The notes beneath the pieces were generated by a model. It did not search any database. It was not told where the DNA came from and was given only the letters and a program-made list of their open reading frames with translations. From contig DHNI01000145.1 of the NCBI GenBank assembly GCA_002409455.1, forward strand, positions 11,491-25,921: DNA of 14,431 nucleotides, given 5' to 3'. Position numbers and translations under genes: made by a program. Origin of the DNA: Firmicutes bacterium UBA5420. Lineage in GTDB: Bacteria; Bacillota; Limnochordia; Darwinibacteriales; Darwinibacteriaceae. Positions 1 through 6,818 of the stretch are shown here, one piece after another (position 1 is the stretch's first letter; each line of letters starts with the position of its first letter).

Positions 1-1095
1 TATTTTTCCTTAATCAATGCCCATGTGCGTGTGCTAGCCCAGGCACCATCGGCTCTAGAAACCGGTCAACAGGTCAAACTGTATGTGGGAACCCTAGAGA
101 CTCTGGCCAATGTAAAAATTCTCGGAGCCGAAAAGCTTGAACCTGGTCAGGAAGGCTTTGTTCAATTGGAGCTTGAGACCCCAGCCCATTTTAGTTTTCA
201 AGATCGCTTTATCCTGCGTCACAGCGAGCTTCAGGATACACTGGGTGGAGGTCATTTTGTTGAAGAAGGCGTGCCCGTACGGGGCTCAAACCTGCGCATG
301 GTGGGGCCAAAGCGCCTACGTCACCTTTTCCCCTTTGAAAGGCCAGAAGCACATCTCGATCTAGATATGCTAAAGGCCAAATACAAAAGTGACCCCGATA
401 CCCTTAGTTTCCTGATGGCGCGGGATCGCACCTATTGGACAAGAAGTCAATTTCGTGAGCAGGGATGGGCCATTCACCCCAAGTTGCATGTGCTCGGAGA
501 CTACATTTTGGCACCGGATCAATATAACAAGGTCCAAGAGTATCTGCGTTCTATGGTGGAACAATTCCACCATACGAATCCCTTGGCACCAGGACCAAGC
601 AAAGAGACCCTGCGGGCCGGAACTGGCCTTCCCTCAAGGCTCTTTGACCAGATTCTAAGCCTGACTCACGATCTAAAAGAAGTACGGGGTTCTATTAGCA
701 GTACTAAACATCAGGTCACCCTTTCGGATCAAGAAGAGCAAAAGCTCAAAGAAATCCAGGCCTTAATGAATAAGACTCCCTATGAACCCCTGACCTTAAG
801 CGCGCTAAGTGACCTTGGTTTTCCAAGCGAACTGCTCTTTGCAGCTAGTCACCTCGGACTTTTGGTCGCGCTGCCAGGTGAGCACTGGACGACCCCCGAA
901 ATCGTGAGCGGCATTCTAGATGCCATCTTCCAAGAAGAGCCCTTTAAGGACGGATTCGAGCTCAGCGCCTTTCGAGATCGCTTGGAAACGAGCCGCAAGT
1001 TTGCCCTCGCTTTCTTGGAGTATTTTGATGCTCAAGGAATCACGAAACGTAAAGGGGACGTTCGCACACTTGGCAAACGTCCCGAAAAAGCGTAA
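1..1095 (+). CDS. selB: Selenocysteine-specific elongation factor SelB, C-terminal part (5' end outside window)
   Basis: SelB brings Sec-tRNA to the ribosome at UGA codons that are followed by a SECIS hairpin in the mRNA. The reading frame is open from the first base, so the gene starts upstream and the GTPase domain is not visible; 364 residues are seen. The first 90 or so form the translation-factor beta-barrel region, ending in DRFILRHSELQDTLGGGHFV, a typical SelB signature. The rest is the winged-helix repeat region. The last 50 residues (RDRLETSRKFALAFLEYFD, then GITKRKGDVRTL) match the SECIS-RNA-binding winged helix 4. The GTG at 25 lies inside a conserved beta strand and is not a start. 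The TAA stop at 1093-1095 directly abuts the 3' CCA of the opposite-strand tRNA-Sec gene, and selB and selC function together. The assignment is very secure, and the protein is complete at its C-terminus. Confidence 0.96.
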   Translation, partial: YFSLINAHVRVLAQAPSALETGQQVKLYVGTLETLANVKILGAEKLEPGQEGFVQLELETPAHFSFQDRFILRHSELQDTLGGGHFVEEGVPVRGSNLRMVGPKRLRHLFPFERPEAHLDLDMLKAKYKSDPDTLSFLMARDRTYWTRSQFREQGWAIHPKLHVLGDYILAPDQYNKVQEYLRSMVEQFHHTNPLAPGPSKETLRAGTGLPSRLFDQILSLTHDLKEVRGSISSTKHQVTLSDQEEQKLKEIQALMNKTPYEPLTLSALSDLGFPSELLFAASHLGLLVALPGEHWTTPEIVSGILDAIFQEEPFKDGFELSAFRDRLETSRKFALAFLEYFDAQGITKRKGDVRTLGKRPEKA

Positions 1096-1195
1096 TGGCG
1101 GGAGAATATGGGAATCGAACCCACCGAGGATAACCCTTGTTACCCCCCTGACAGGTTTGAAGCCTGCGGAGCCCACCAGGAACTCAGATCCTCCC
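1096..1195 (-). tRNA. selC: tRNA-Sec (anticodon TCA)
   Basis: This is the selenocysteine tRNA that decodes UGA together with SelB. On the minus strand it starts GGGAGGAT and ends ATTCTCCC, then discriminator G and an encoded CCA. That gives the 8-bp acceptor stem plus 5-bp T stem of bacterial tRNA-Sec. The anticodon loop CTTCAAA carries TCA. The long variable arm pairs GGGTAAC with GTTATCC around a 4-nt loop, and the D stem is six pairs (GAGTTC with GGGCTC). The total length is 100 nt including CCA. No terminator is visible before its transcript would run antisense into selB. Confidence 0.97.
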
Positions 1196-1205
1196 TTGCC
1201 TGTCT

Positions 1206-1233
1206 ATTGTACCATAGTTATCACCAATATCAA
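1206..1233 (-). promoter_or_regulatory. Probable sigma-A promoter of selC
   Basis: On the minus strand there is a -35 box TTGATA (1228-1233), a 16-bp spacer and a -10 box TACAAT (1206-1211) preceded by TGG, which gives an extended -10. Transcription would start about 4 nt before the mature tRNA 5' end at 1195. The prediction rests on sequence match only. Confidence 0.6.
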
Positions 1234-1241
1234 GTGGATGT

Positions 1242-1273
1242 TTGACGAGGTCAAATTCCAAGCTGAATTCAGC
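1242..1273. repeat. Two short inverted repeats between birA and selC
   Basis: TTTGAC-GAG-GTCAAA (1241-1255) is a 6-bp-arm inverted repeat. GCTGAATTCAGC (1262-1273) is a perfect 12-bp palindrome. Both lie just after the birA stop codon (1279-1281) and before the selC promoter. Neither has a following T-run, so they are not classical terminators. They could stabilise the birA mRNA 3' end or have no role. Confidence 0.4.
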
Positions 1274-1278
1274 AAGCA

Positions 1279-2034
1279 TCAAAACCGCACCGTAATTTCT
1301 TCTGGCAGAACCGCCCGCTCACCGCGGGCGTCTTCGATTAATAGACTCCCATCTGGCAATACATCCTTAGCCAGCGCCCGAAATGCTTTGCCACCTTGAA
1401 AGACAGTGATCGTGCGATCGAGGAAATTGCCATGTATTCGAAACAAAGCAGACAAATCTTCCCCGTTCCTGGCCAAATCAAAGCCCCTTTCTACCCCAAG
1501 AAGGGCCACATCCAAAACACCTAGGCGGGGCCAAAAGCAGCCTGTTGCTTGCTGCATGGATATGCGAGGGCTTAAATCACCCTTTGGCGGCAGAGCATTC
1601 ACATTTAAGCCTATTCCCAGAATAATCCATCGGTCGCCGCGATGGTACATTGCCTCAGTCAGGATGCCTCCAAGTTTTTTCCCCTCGATCCACAGATCGT
1701 TAGGCCACTTCACCTTCAGCTCTGAAAGGCCAATGGCTTCACTCAGGCTCTGCACTAAACCAAGACCCACTGCCAGAGTAAGGTTTTGAGGAGCCTCATC
1801 TTTTGGACACCTCCAAATTATGCTAAAGGTCAAGGAGGACTGATCTGCATCCCACTTACGCCCCCTACGCCCTACTCCTTCAATCTGTTCTAGGATCCAT
1901 AATACAGTGCCAGAAAGACCCCCACTTTTAATCACATCTCTTGCGAACAGATTAGATGAGCCTAGCTTGGGATATATTTCAATTACCTTGACTATTTTCT
2001 TCCCCCATTGGACAGACTTAACAGGCCGGATCAT
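1279..2034 (-). CDS. birA: Biotin--[biotin carboxyl-carrier protein] ligase, group I (no HTH domain)
   Basis: BirA activates biotin with ATP to biotinyl-5'-AMP and transfers it to the carrier lysine of biotin-dependent carboxylases in the cytosol. The start chosen is the ATG at 2034 with AAGGGAG seven bases upstream; a longer frame to 2100 would run over both divergent promoters. The protein has 251 residues. It shows SSN (26-28, the biotin-contact STN position), Q50 in front of the nucleotide loop, GVGRRGRKW (53-61), KWPNDLW (109-115) and KKLGGILTE (119-127, with the catalytic lysine at 120). A small C-terminal beta domain ends in EEITVRF. It begins directly with the catalytic domain, so it lacks the winged-helix repressor domain of E. 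coli BirA and should not bind DNA. The nucleotide loop is unusual: the family consensus is GRGRxGR and this protein has V at the second position. birA is divergent from htrA and followed by selC, which has its own promoter. Confidence 0.93.
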   Translation of the reverse strand: MIRPVKSVQWGKKIVKVIEIYPKLGSSNLFARDVIKSGGLSGTVLWILEQIEGVGRRGRKWDADQSSLTFSIIWRCPKDEAPQNLTLAVGLGLVQSLSEAIGLSELKVKWPNDLWIEGKKLGGILTEAMYHRGDRWIILGIGLNVNALPPKGDLSPRISMQQATGCFWPRLGVLDVALLGVERGFDLARNGEDLSALFRIHGNFLDRTITVFQGGKAFRALAKDVLPDGSLLIEDARGERAVLPEEITVRF

Positions 2035-2046
2035 GCGCCCACTCCC

Positions 2047-2076
2047 TTGCCAAAGCTCATTATAGTACGTTATAAT
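2047..2076 (+). promoter_or_regulatory. Probable sigma-A promoter of htrA
   Basis: A -35 box TTGCCA (2047-2052), an 18-bp spacer and a perfect -10 box TATAAT (2071-2076) sit about 40 bp before the htrA ATG. The start site would be near 2083. The -10 box lies inside the quasi-palindrome 2065-2080 and opposes a second TATAAT on the minus strand. Confidence 0.65.
2059..2064 (-). promoter_or_regulatory. Possible -10 box of birA
   Basis: The minus strand reads TATAAT here, placing a start site near 2052 and about 18 bp before the birA ATG. No good -35 box exists 16-19 bp upstream; the best hexamer is CAAATA. The call therefore rests on the -10 match and the divergent gene layout. Confidence 0.4.
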
Positions 2077-2117
2077 GTACGTATTTGGAAAGTACAACAA
2101 ACTTAAGGAGGATTATT

Positions 2118-3341
2118 ATGCAAAACAGAAAACGTATTGTCAGTGTCCTGCTTCTTGTCGGTGTTTTGTTGGTGTTCAGTGGCGTAATAGCCCACCTGTC
2201 ATCAACGACTACTTTGATAGCCGAAGAGGCTCCTCAGATCCAAATAGAGAGTGTTCCTAGTGCGGCTCCAATTATCGTTGACAATCCCTATCTTATCGCG
2301 GACATAGCGGAGGTGGCAAGTCCTGCTACGGTTTTTCTTTCGGTAGAATGGCCCGCTGTAGAGCAAGTTCCCGATCAGAGAATTATCACTCGGGATCCCT
2401 TGTTCAACTTCTTCTTCGACCCTTGGTTCAATGATCCCTTCACCAATCGCCAACCCGTGCAACCACGGAGTGCAGGATCAGGCTTTATCATTGATGAATC
2501 GGGGATCATCCTCACCAATCAGCATGTAGTAGGTAACCGAGGTGAGGGGCAGACTGTCACAGTAGTTTTGGATGTTCCTGGCTTGGAGCCGGAATACGAG
2601 GCCGAAATCATTGGGTCTGACTATTCCCTAGACCTAGCTGCTCTACGTATTATTAGTGAAGATGAACCTACCTTTCCCACCATACCCTTGGGAAACTCCG
2701 ATGAATCTCGAATCGGTGAATGGACCATCGCCATCGGTAATCCCTATGGCGAAGCATTGCACCACACTGTAACAGTGGGAGTACTCAGCGCCAAGGGGCG
2801 GGAGATTACCATCATGAATCAGGAAACGGGTAAAGCGAATACCTACACAAACCTCATGCAAACGGATGCGGCCATTAACAGCGGCAACTCCGGCGGACCG
2901 CTCCTGAATATGAAGGGTGAGGTCATCGGCATCAACACAGCCATTCACTCACAAGCACAGGGTATCGGCTTTGCTATTCCCATCAATGTGGCCAAAGACG
3001 TCTTAGAAGAGTTAATCACAACCGGAAGTGTCAGTATGCCCTGGATGGGTATTTACCCGGATAACATTACGGAAAGCATCGCTAGCCAACTGCGTTTGCC
3101 CGATACCAAGGGAGTCTTAGTCCCTGATGTTGTGGAGAATTCACCAGCGGCAGAAGCTGGCCTACAGGCTTGGGACATTATTCGGCGCATTGGAGAACAA
3201 GATGTCTTTTCAACCGACGATGTCGCGAAAGAAGTGGCCGAGTATTCCATAGGCGATGAGGTCATGGTTACGATCTGGCGCCAAGGTAAAATGCTCCTCA
3301 TTCCAATCACCATCGGTGATAAGCCAGCCCATCTAAGATGA
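2118..3341 (+). CDS. htrA: HtrA/DegP-family trypsin-like serine protease with PDZ domain, membrane-anchored
   Basis: HtrA proteases degrade or refold misfolded proteins outside the cytoplasmic membrane. The start is the ATG at 2118 with AAGGAGG (2105-2111) before it; a TTG at 2085 in the same frame lies before the ribosome-binding site and is rejected. The 407 residues contain a basic N-terminus and a single hydrophobic anchor (about 7-26), then a linker rich in acidic residues and prolines. The protease domain spans about 60-300 with H136 (LTNQH), D172 (SLDLA) and S258 (GNSGGP) as catalytic triad. One PDZ domain spans about 306-398 (GVLVPDVVENSPAAEAGL). This is the usual layout of Gram-positive HtrA/YyxA-type proteins. 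A hydrophobic FNFFFDPWFNDPF stretch (96-108) corresponds to the regulatory LA loop. The gene is monocistronic and faces ftsH, another membrane quality-control protease. Which paralogue (HtrA, HtrB or YyxA) it matches cannot be decided here. Confidence 0.94.
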   Translation: MQNRKRIVSVLLLVGVLLVFSGVIAHLSSTTTLIAEEAPQIQIESVPSAAPIIVDNPYLIADIAEVASPATVFLSVEWPAVEQVPDQRIITRDPLFNFFFDPWFNDPFTNRQPVQPRSAGSGFIIDESGIILTNQHVVGNRGEGQTVTVVLDVPGLEPEYEAEIIGSDYSLDLAALRIISEDEPTFPTIPLGNSDESRIGEWTIAIGNPYGEALHHTVTVGVLSAKGREITIMNQETGKANTYTNLMQTDAAINSGNSGGPLLNMKGEVIGINTAIHSQAQGIGFAIPINVAKDVLEELITTGSVSMPWMGIYPDNITESIASQLRLPDTKGVLVPDVVENSPAAEAGLQAWDIIRRIGEQDVFSTDDVAKEVAEYSIGDEVMVTIWRQGKMLLIPITIGDKPAHLR

Positions 3342-3381
3342 TCGGCTGTATCAGCGAATCACCGAATTAAGCTATATGTAC

Positions 3382-3416
3382 AAAACAACCCTCCAGCGAT
3401 TGAAGGGTTGTTTTTT
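3382..3416. terminator. Rho-independent terminator after htrA, possibly bidirectional
   Basis: A stem formed by AACAACCCT (3384-3392) and AGGGTTGTT (3404-3412) closes an 11-nt loop and runs into a T-rich tract on the plus strand. On the minus strand the same stem is followed by a weaker TTGTTTTG tract, so it may also stop ftsH transcripts arriving from the other side. Confidence 0.85.
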
Positions 3417-3427
3417 GTTCTCCCTAG

Positions 3428-5371
3428 TTAGATAGAAGTTTCGGGTCTTGGCGTTCTTAAGTGTTCGCTACGCCCTCTGGCGATCTTTCCTGCAGCATCG
3501 CTCTTGGCTTCTTCCTTGGTTTCGGTCATCGCTTGCTCTTGCACACCTGGTTCGTCTGGATCAGTCAGCTCTTGGCCTTCCATGAGGGCTAAGAACTCTT
3601 CTCTATCCAGCGTCTCTCGATCTAAGAGTGCTTCTGCCACAGCATCAAGTTTGGCACGATGTTCCGTGAGCAAGGCAGTGGCTGCATCGTAACTCGACTC
3701 AACGAGCTTGTGCACTTCTTCATCAATAATCTCGGCCACTCCTTCGCTATAGTTGCGTTCTCGGGAGATATCGCGGCCTAAGAAAACAAGATCTTCACCA
3801 TTAGGACGTCCAAAGGTCAAAGGCCCAAGTCTAGGGCTCATACCCCATTCCATCACCATCTTCCGGGCAATACGGGTTACCCGTTCAAGGTCATTAGAAG
3901 CACCTGTACTAATCTCATCGAGGGCAAGTTCTTCAGCAGCCCGGCCGCCTAAGAGATTAATCAACTCGTCTTTGAGCTTGGAACGACTGGCTACAAAGCG
4001 CTCCTCTTCAGGGAGCATCATCGTATAGCCGCCTGCGCCGCCCCTACCCACAATGGTAACCTTATGGACTGGGTCTCCATGTTTTGAGAAATGTGCTACC
4101 ACTGCGTGACCTGCTTCGTGATAAGCAAACACTTTACGGTCAATCTCATGGAGCCTGCGATTCTTCTTTTCCGGTCCCATGAGAACCCTGTCGATAGCCT
4201 CTTCGGCATCAGACATGGTGATCACCTTACGATTGGCTCTAGCAGCTAAAATGGCCGATTCATTCAGCACATTTTCTAGATCTGCCCCAGAAAAGCCAGG
4301 TGTTCTCCTGGCAATCACCTTTAGGTCTACTTCGGGTTGCAACGGCTTGTTGCGACTGTGGATTTTCAAAATTTCAGTACGTCCTTGGAGATCCGGTCGA
4401 TCTACTGTTACTTTGCGGTCAAAACGTCCGGGTCTTAAAAGCGCCGGGTCTAAAACGTCAGCCCTATTTGTAGCAGCCATGATAATGATTCCTGAGTTTG
4501 TCTCAAAACCATCCATTTCTACCAACAGCTGATTGAGAGTCTGCTCACGTTCATCATGTCCGCCGCCAAGGCCTGCACCGCGCTGACGACCCACAGCGTC
4601 TAACTCGTCAATGAAGATTAGACAGGGTGCGTTCTTCTTGGCATTTTCAAAGAGATCCCGTACCCTTGAGGCACCAACGCCCACAAACATTTCCACAAAT
4701 TCAGAACCACTAATGCTGAAAAATGGCACACCAGCTTCGCCGGCAACAGCGCGGGCCAGCAAGGTTTTTCCTGTACCGGGAGGCCCTATCAAAAGGACAC
4801 CCTTAGGAATCTTCGCTCCCACATCATTGAACTTTTTGGGCTGCTTCAGAAACTCCACAATTTCCACAAGTTCCTGCTTGGCCTCATCGACGCCTGCCAC
4901 ATGATCAAAAGTAATCTTTCGCTTCTCTTCATGATGTAAGCGAGCCTTACTTTTTCCAAAGGACATAGCACGATTGTTGCCTCCTTGCATTTGGTTCATA
5001 ATAAAGAACCAGAACAGGGCCAGCACTACGATGAAAATGATGTTAGGAAGTAACGCCATCCACCATGGTGCTTGCGGCGGTAATTCTGCTTCTAACTGAA
5101 CATTCCTGACTTCCAAACGATCGGCTATATCGGACATTTTTCCCATGGGCACCAAAGCTGTAAAGTTTGTCCCGTCCTTGAGCCGACCTTCAATATGCTG
5201 ATCCCCTACAAGTTTTACGGATGCCACCCGATCATCATCGATGAATTGTAGCAACTCGGAGTAATATAGTTCCTTTGTAGGAGATGCAGGCGAATACAAA
5301 TTACTAACAATAGACACTGCAATGATGGCAATCAGCAAATACAGACTGATTCCACGAAGAAATTTGTTCAA
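3428..5371 (-). CDS. ftsH: ATP-dependent zinc metalloprotease FtsH
   Basis: FtsH is a membrane-bound hexameric AAA protease that extracts and degrades membrane and regulatory proteins. The start is a TTG at 5371 with GGGAGGG six bases upstream (5378-5384). The 647 residues show TM1 (about 6-25), a small extracytoplasmic domain (28-102) and TM2 (104-126). The AAA module carries Walker A GPPGTGKT (196-203), Walker B LIFIDE (251-256) and the second region of homology 303-319 with its arginines. The protease domain has HEAGH (418-422), and D494 in SNDLERVT is the likely third zinc ligand. The C-terminal tail after 600 is acidic and low in complexity, as in other Bacillota. Length and order are normal. 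It has its own strong promoter. The gene order tilS-ftsH is the conserved Bacillota one except that hpt is missing between them. Confidence 0.98.
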   Translation of the reverse strand: MNKFLRGISLYLLIAIIAVSIVSNLYSPASPTKELYYSELLQFIDDDRVASVKLVGDQHIEGRLKDGTNFTALVPMGKMSDIADRLEVRNVQLEAELPPQAPWWMALLPNIIFIVVLALFWFFIMNQMQGGNNRAMSFGKSKARLHHEEKRKITFDHVAGVDEAKQELVEIVEFLKQPKKFNDVGAKIPKGVLLIGPPGTGKTLLARAVAGEAGVPFFSISGSEFVEMFVGVGASRVRDLFENAKKNAPCLIFIDELDAVGRQRGAGLGGGHDEREQTLNQLLVEMDGFETNSGIIIMAATNRADVLDPALLRPGRFDRKVTVDRPDLQGRTEILKIHSRNKPLQPEVDLKVIARRTPGFSGADLENVLNESAILAARANRKVITMSDAEEAIDRVLMGPEKKNRRLHEIDRKVFAYHEAGHAVVAHFSKHGDPVHKVTIVGRGGAGGYTMMLPEEERFVASRSKLKDELINLLGGRAAEELALDEISTGASNDLERVTRIARKMVMEWGMSPRLGPLTFGRPNGEDLVFLGRDISRERNYSEGVAEIIDEEVHKLVESSYDAATALLTEHRAKLDAVAEALLDRETLDREEFLALMEGQELTDPDEPGVQEQAMTETKEEAKSDAAGKIARGRSEHLRTPRPETSI

Positions 5372-5426
5372 ATTTTGCCCTCCCTTTCCAGAGCCAAGAG
5401 CACGGAAAATAGCGATACGTCACTCA

Positions 5427-5455
5427 ATTATAACACAAGGGTATGGGCGTGACAA
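5427..5455 (-). promoter_or_regulatory. Strong sigma-A promoter of ftsH
   Basis: On the minus strand: -35 TTGTCA (5450-5455), exactly 17 bp, then perfect -10 TATAAT (5427-5432) with a TG one base before it (extended -10). This leaves a leader of about 45-50 nt before the ftsH TTG. It allows ftsH to be transcribed independently of spoIIE-tilS. Confidence 0.8.
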
Positions 5456-5468
5456 TATTTTGGAACCA

Positions 5469-6818
5469 TTATTCCCAACTCAAACGCAGTATGCGGGAAG
5501 TCGATGGGGAAATCGCTCCTTTCGAGCTCCTACGCACAGTGGGAATCCACAAAATATCATCTTGATCACACAATATAGGTAAGAAATCCCTCTGATCTAA
5601 AGGAATGTGCATATCAATAAGCAGATCTTTCACCTTCTTTGATCCCACATTGCCGAAAGGCGTGATGCGATCACCCTCATAGCGAGGCCGTACTAGCAGA
5701 GGAAGGCTCAGAGCATCAAGATCAAAGTCTTCACTATTTGTGGCTTCAATGTCTACCTCATCTTGTGTTACGATTTCTGCTTTAATGGTAAAATGGCCTG
5801 CCTCAATCTGCCCCGGTAATGCAAGTTCGGTAGCAGACCATTCTTTCTCCAAAAAGTCGCCCACGAAAATATACTCTACGTTAGCTGAAACCCAAACTTG
5901 GGGGAGGGACAAGCGAAAACTAGAGCTCTCGGAGAGCATCTGACGCCAATTTTCGATGTGGTTGAACCCAATTTGCAATAAATTGCCCCTATAAGCATGA
6001 AGTAGGGCTCTAAGCACACGGCGCTGCATAGCTAGAGATAGTTCCGCAAAAACATTGCGGGGAAAAAGCACTTGACCCCGTCGCCATTTGAGGTGCCTTC
6101 TGGCAATCTCCTCGGCCCTTGTCTGTAATTCTAGTTCGTCCTCTCTGGCCAAATCAGAGAGTTGCACCAACTGAGCCATAATCTCTGGATTGTACTCTTT
6201 GGCCAGCAAGGGAAGTAGTTCTTGGCGAATCTTATTACGCAGGTAAACTGGCTCGAGATTGCTTTCGTCTACTACGTAGGGAATTTCAAAATCATGACAA
6301 TACTGAACAATCTCTTTCTTATATACGTTCAAAAGAGGACGAATGAAAGGCCCTCTCTGAGGTGGAATCCCGCCGAGGCCGTGTATGCCGGTCCCTCTAA
6401 GGATACGCATTAAAACTGTCTCAGCTTGATCATCTCCATGATGACCGAGGGCAATGCGATGATACCCATTCTCTTCTGCAAAGTTACGTAAGAGTTGATA
6501 GCGAATCTTGCGGGCTCCTTGCTGTTTTGATTCGCCACTGGCCGACAAGAAGCCCATGATATCATAGGCTTCAATCTGTGCAGGAATACCGAGCTTCTCC
6601 GCATAGTCCTGTACAAAGGTTGCATCCTTAGATGCTGCAGCGCGGAAGCCATGATTCAAATGAAAAACCCCAATTTTCTGGGCATTAAAGCGCCAGAGAA
6701 GATGCAAAAGAGCCACGGAATCGGGCCCGCCGCTCACCGCCACCAAAATTCTATCATGCTTCGTTACAGACAGTAGCTCAAGGTTTTTCATAAACACAGG
6801 AAAAAGGTCACTAGCCAC
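5469..6818 (-). CDS. tilS: tRNA(Ile)-lysidine synthetase
   Basis: TilS uses ATP and lysine to turn C34 of tRNA-Ile(CAU) into lysidine, which changes both its charging and its codon reading from Met to Ile. The N-terminal PP-loop ATPase carries ILVAVSGGPDS (24-34), and there is LGHHGDDQAET further on. The middle is helical. The C-terminal TilS domain contains VRPRYEGDRITPFG, then KKVKDLLIDMHIPLDQRD. The start chosen is the GTG at 6818, nine bases after AGGAGGG, giving 449 residues, normal for the family. An ATG at 6791 is a possible alternative but has no good ribosome-binding site. The GTG lies inside the last codons of spoIIE (8-bp overlap), so the two are probably translationally coupled. 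In Bacillus the usual neighbours are spoIIE and hpt; hpt is not present here. Confidence 0.95.
   Translation of the reverse strand: MASDLFPVFMKNLELLSVTKHDRILVAVSGGPDSVALLHLLWRFNAQKIGVFHLNHGFRAAASKDATFVQDYAEKLGIPAQIEAYDIMGFLSASGESKQQGARKIRYQLLRNFAEENGYHRIALGHHGDDQAETVLMRILRGTGIHGLGGIPPQRGPFIRPLLNVYKKEIVQYCHDFEIPYVVDESNLEPVYLRNKIRQELLPLLAKEYNPEIMAQLVQLSDLAREDELELQTRAEEIARRHLKWRRGQVLFPRNVFAELSLAMQRRVLRALLHAYRGNLLQIGFNHIENWRQMLSESSSFRLSLPQVWVSANVEYIFVGDFLEKEWSATELALPGQIEAGHFTIKAEIVTQDEVDIEATNSEDFDLDALSLPLLVRPRYEGDRITPFGNVGSKKVKDLLIDMHIPLDQRDFLPILCDQDDILWIPTVRRSSKGAISPSTSRILRLSWE

Noticed and set aside
1256..1281. birA ends in TGA followed by a short palindrome, which might be read as a selenocysteine codon with a SECIS element in a Sec-using genome.
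   Set aside because: The protein ends at the normal C-terminus of the family, the extension is a meaningless 25 codons, and the palindrome is too short and lacks a SECIS-like apical loop.
916..1399. Open frames crossing the selB end, selC and the birA end on both strands.
   Set aside because: They overlap a tRNA and two well-supported genes, show no recognisable domain and are shadows.
2035..2100. N-terminal extension of birA to 2100.
   Set aside because: It would overlap the -10 boxes of both divergent promoters, and a good ribosome-binding site precedes the ATG at 2034.
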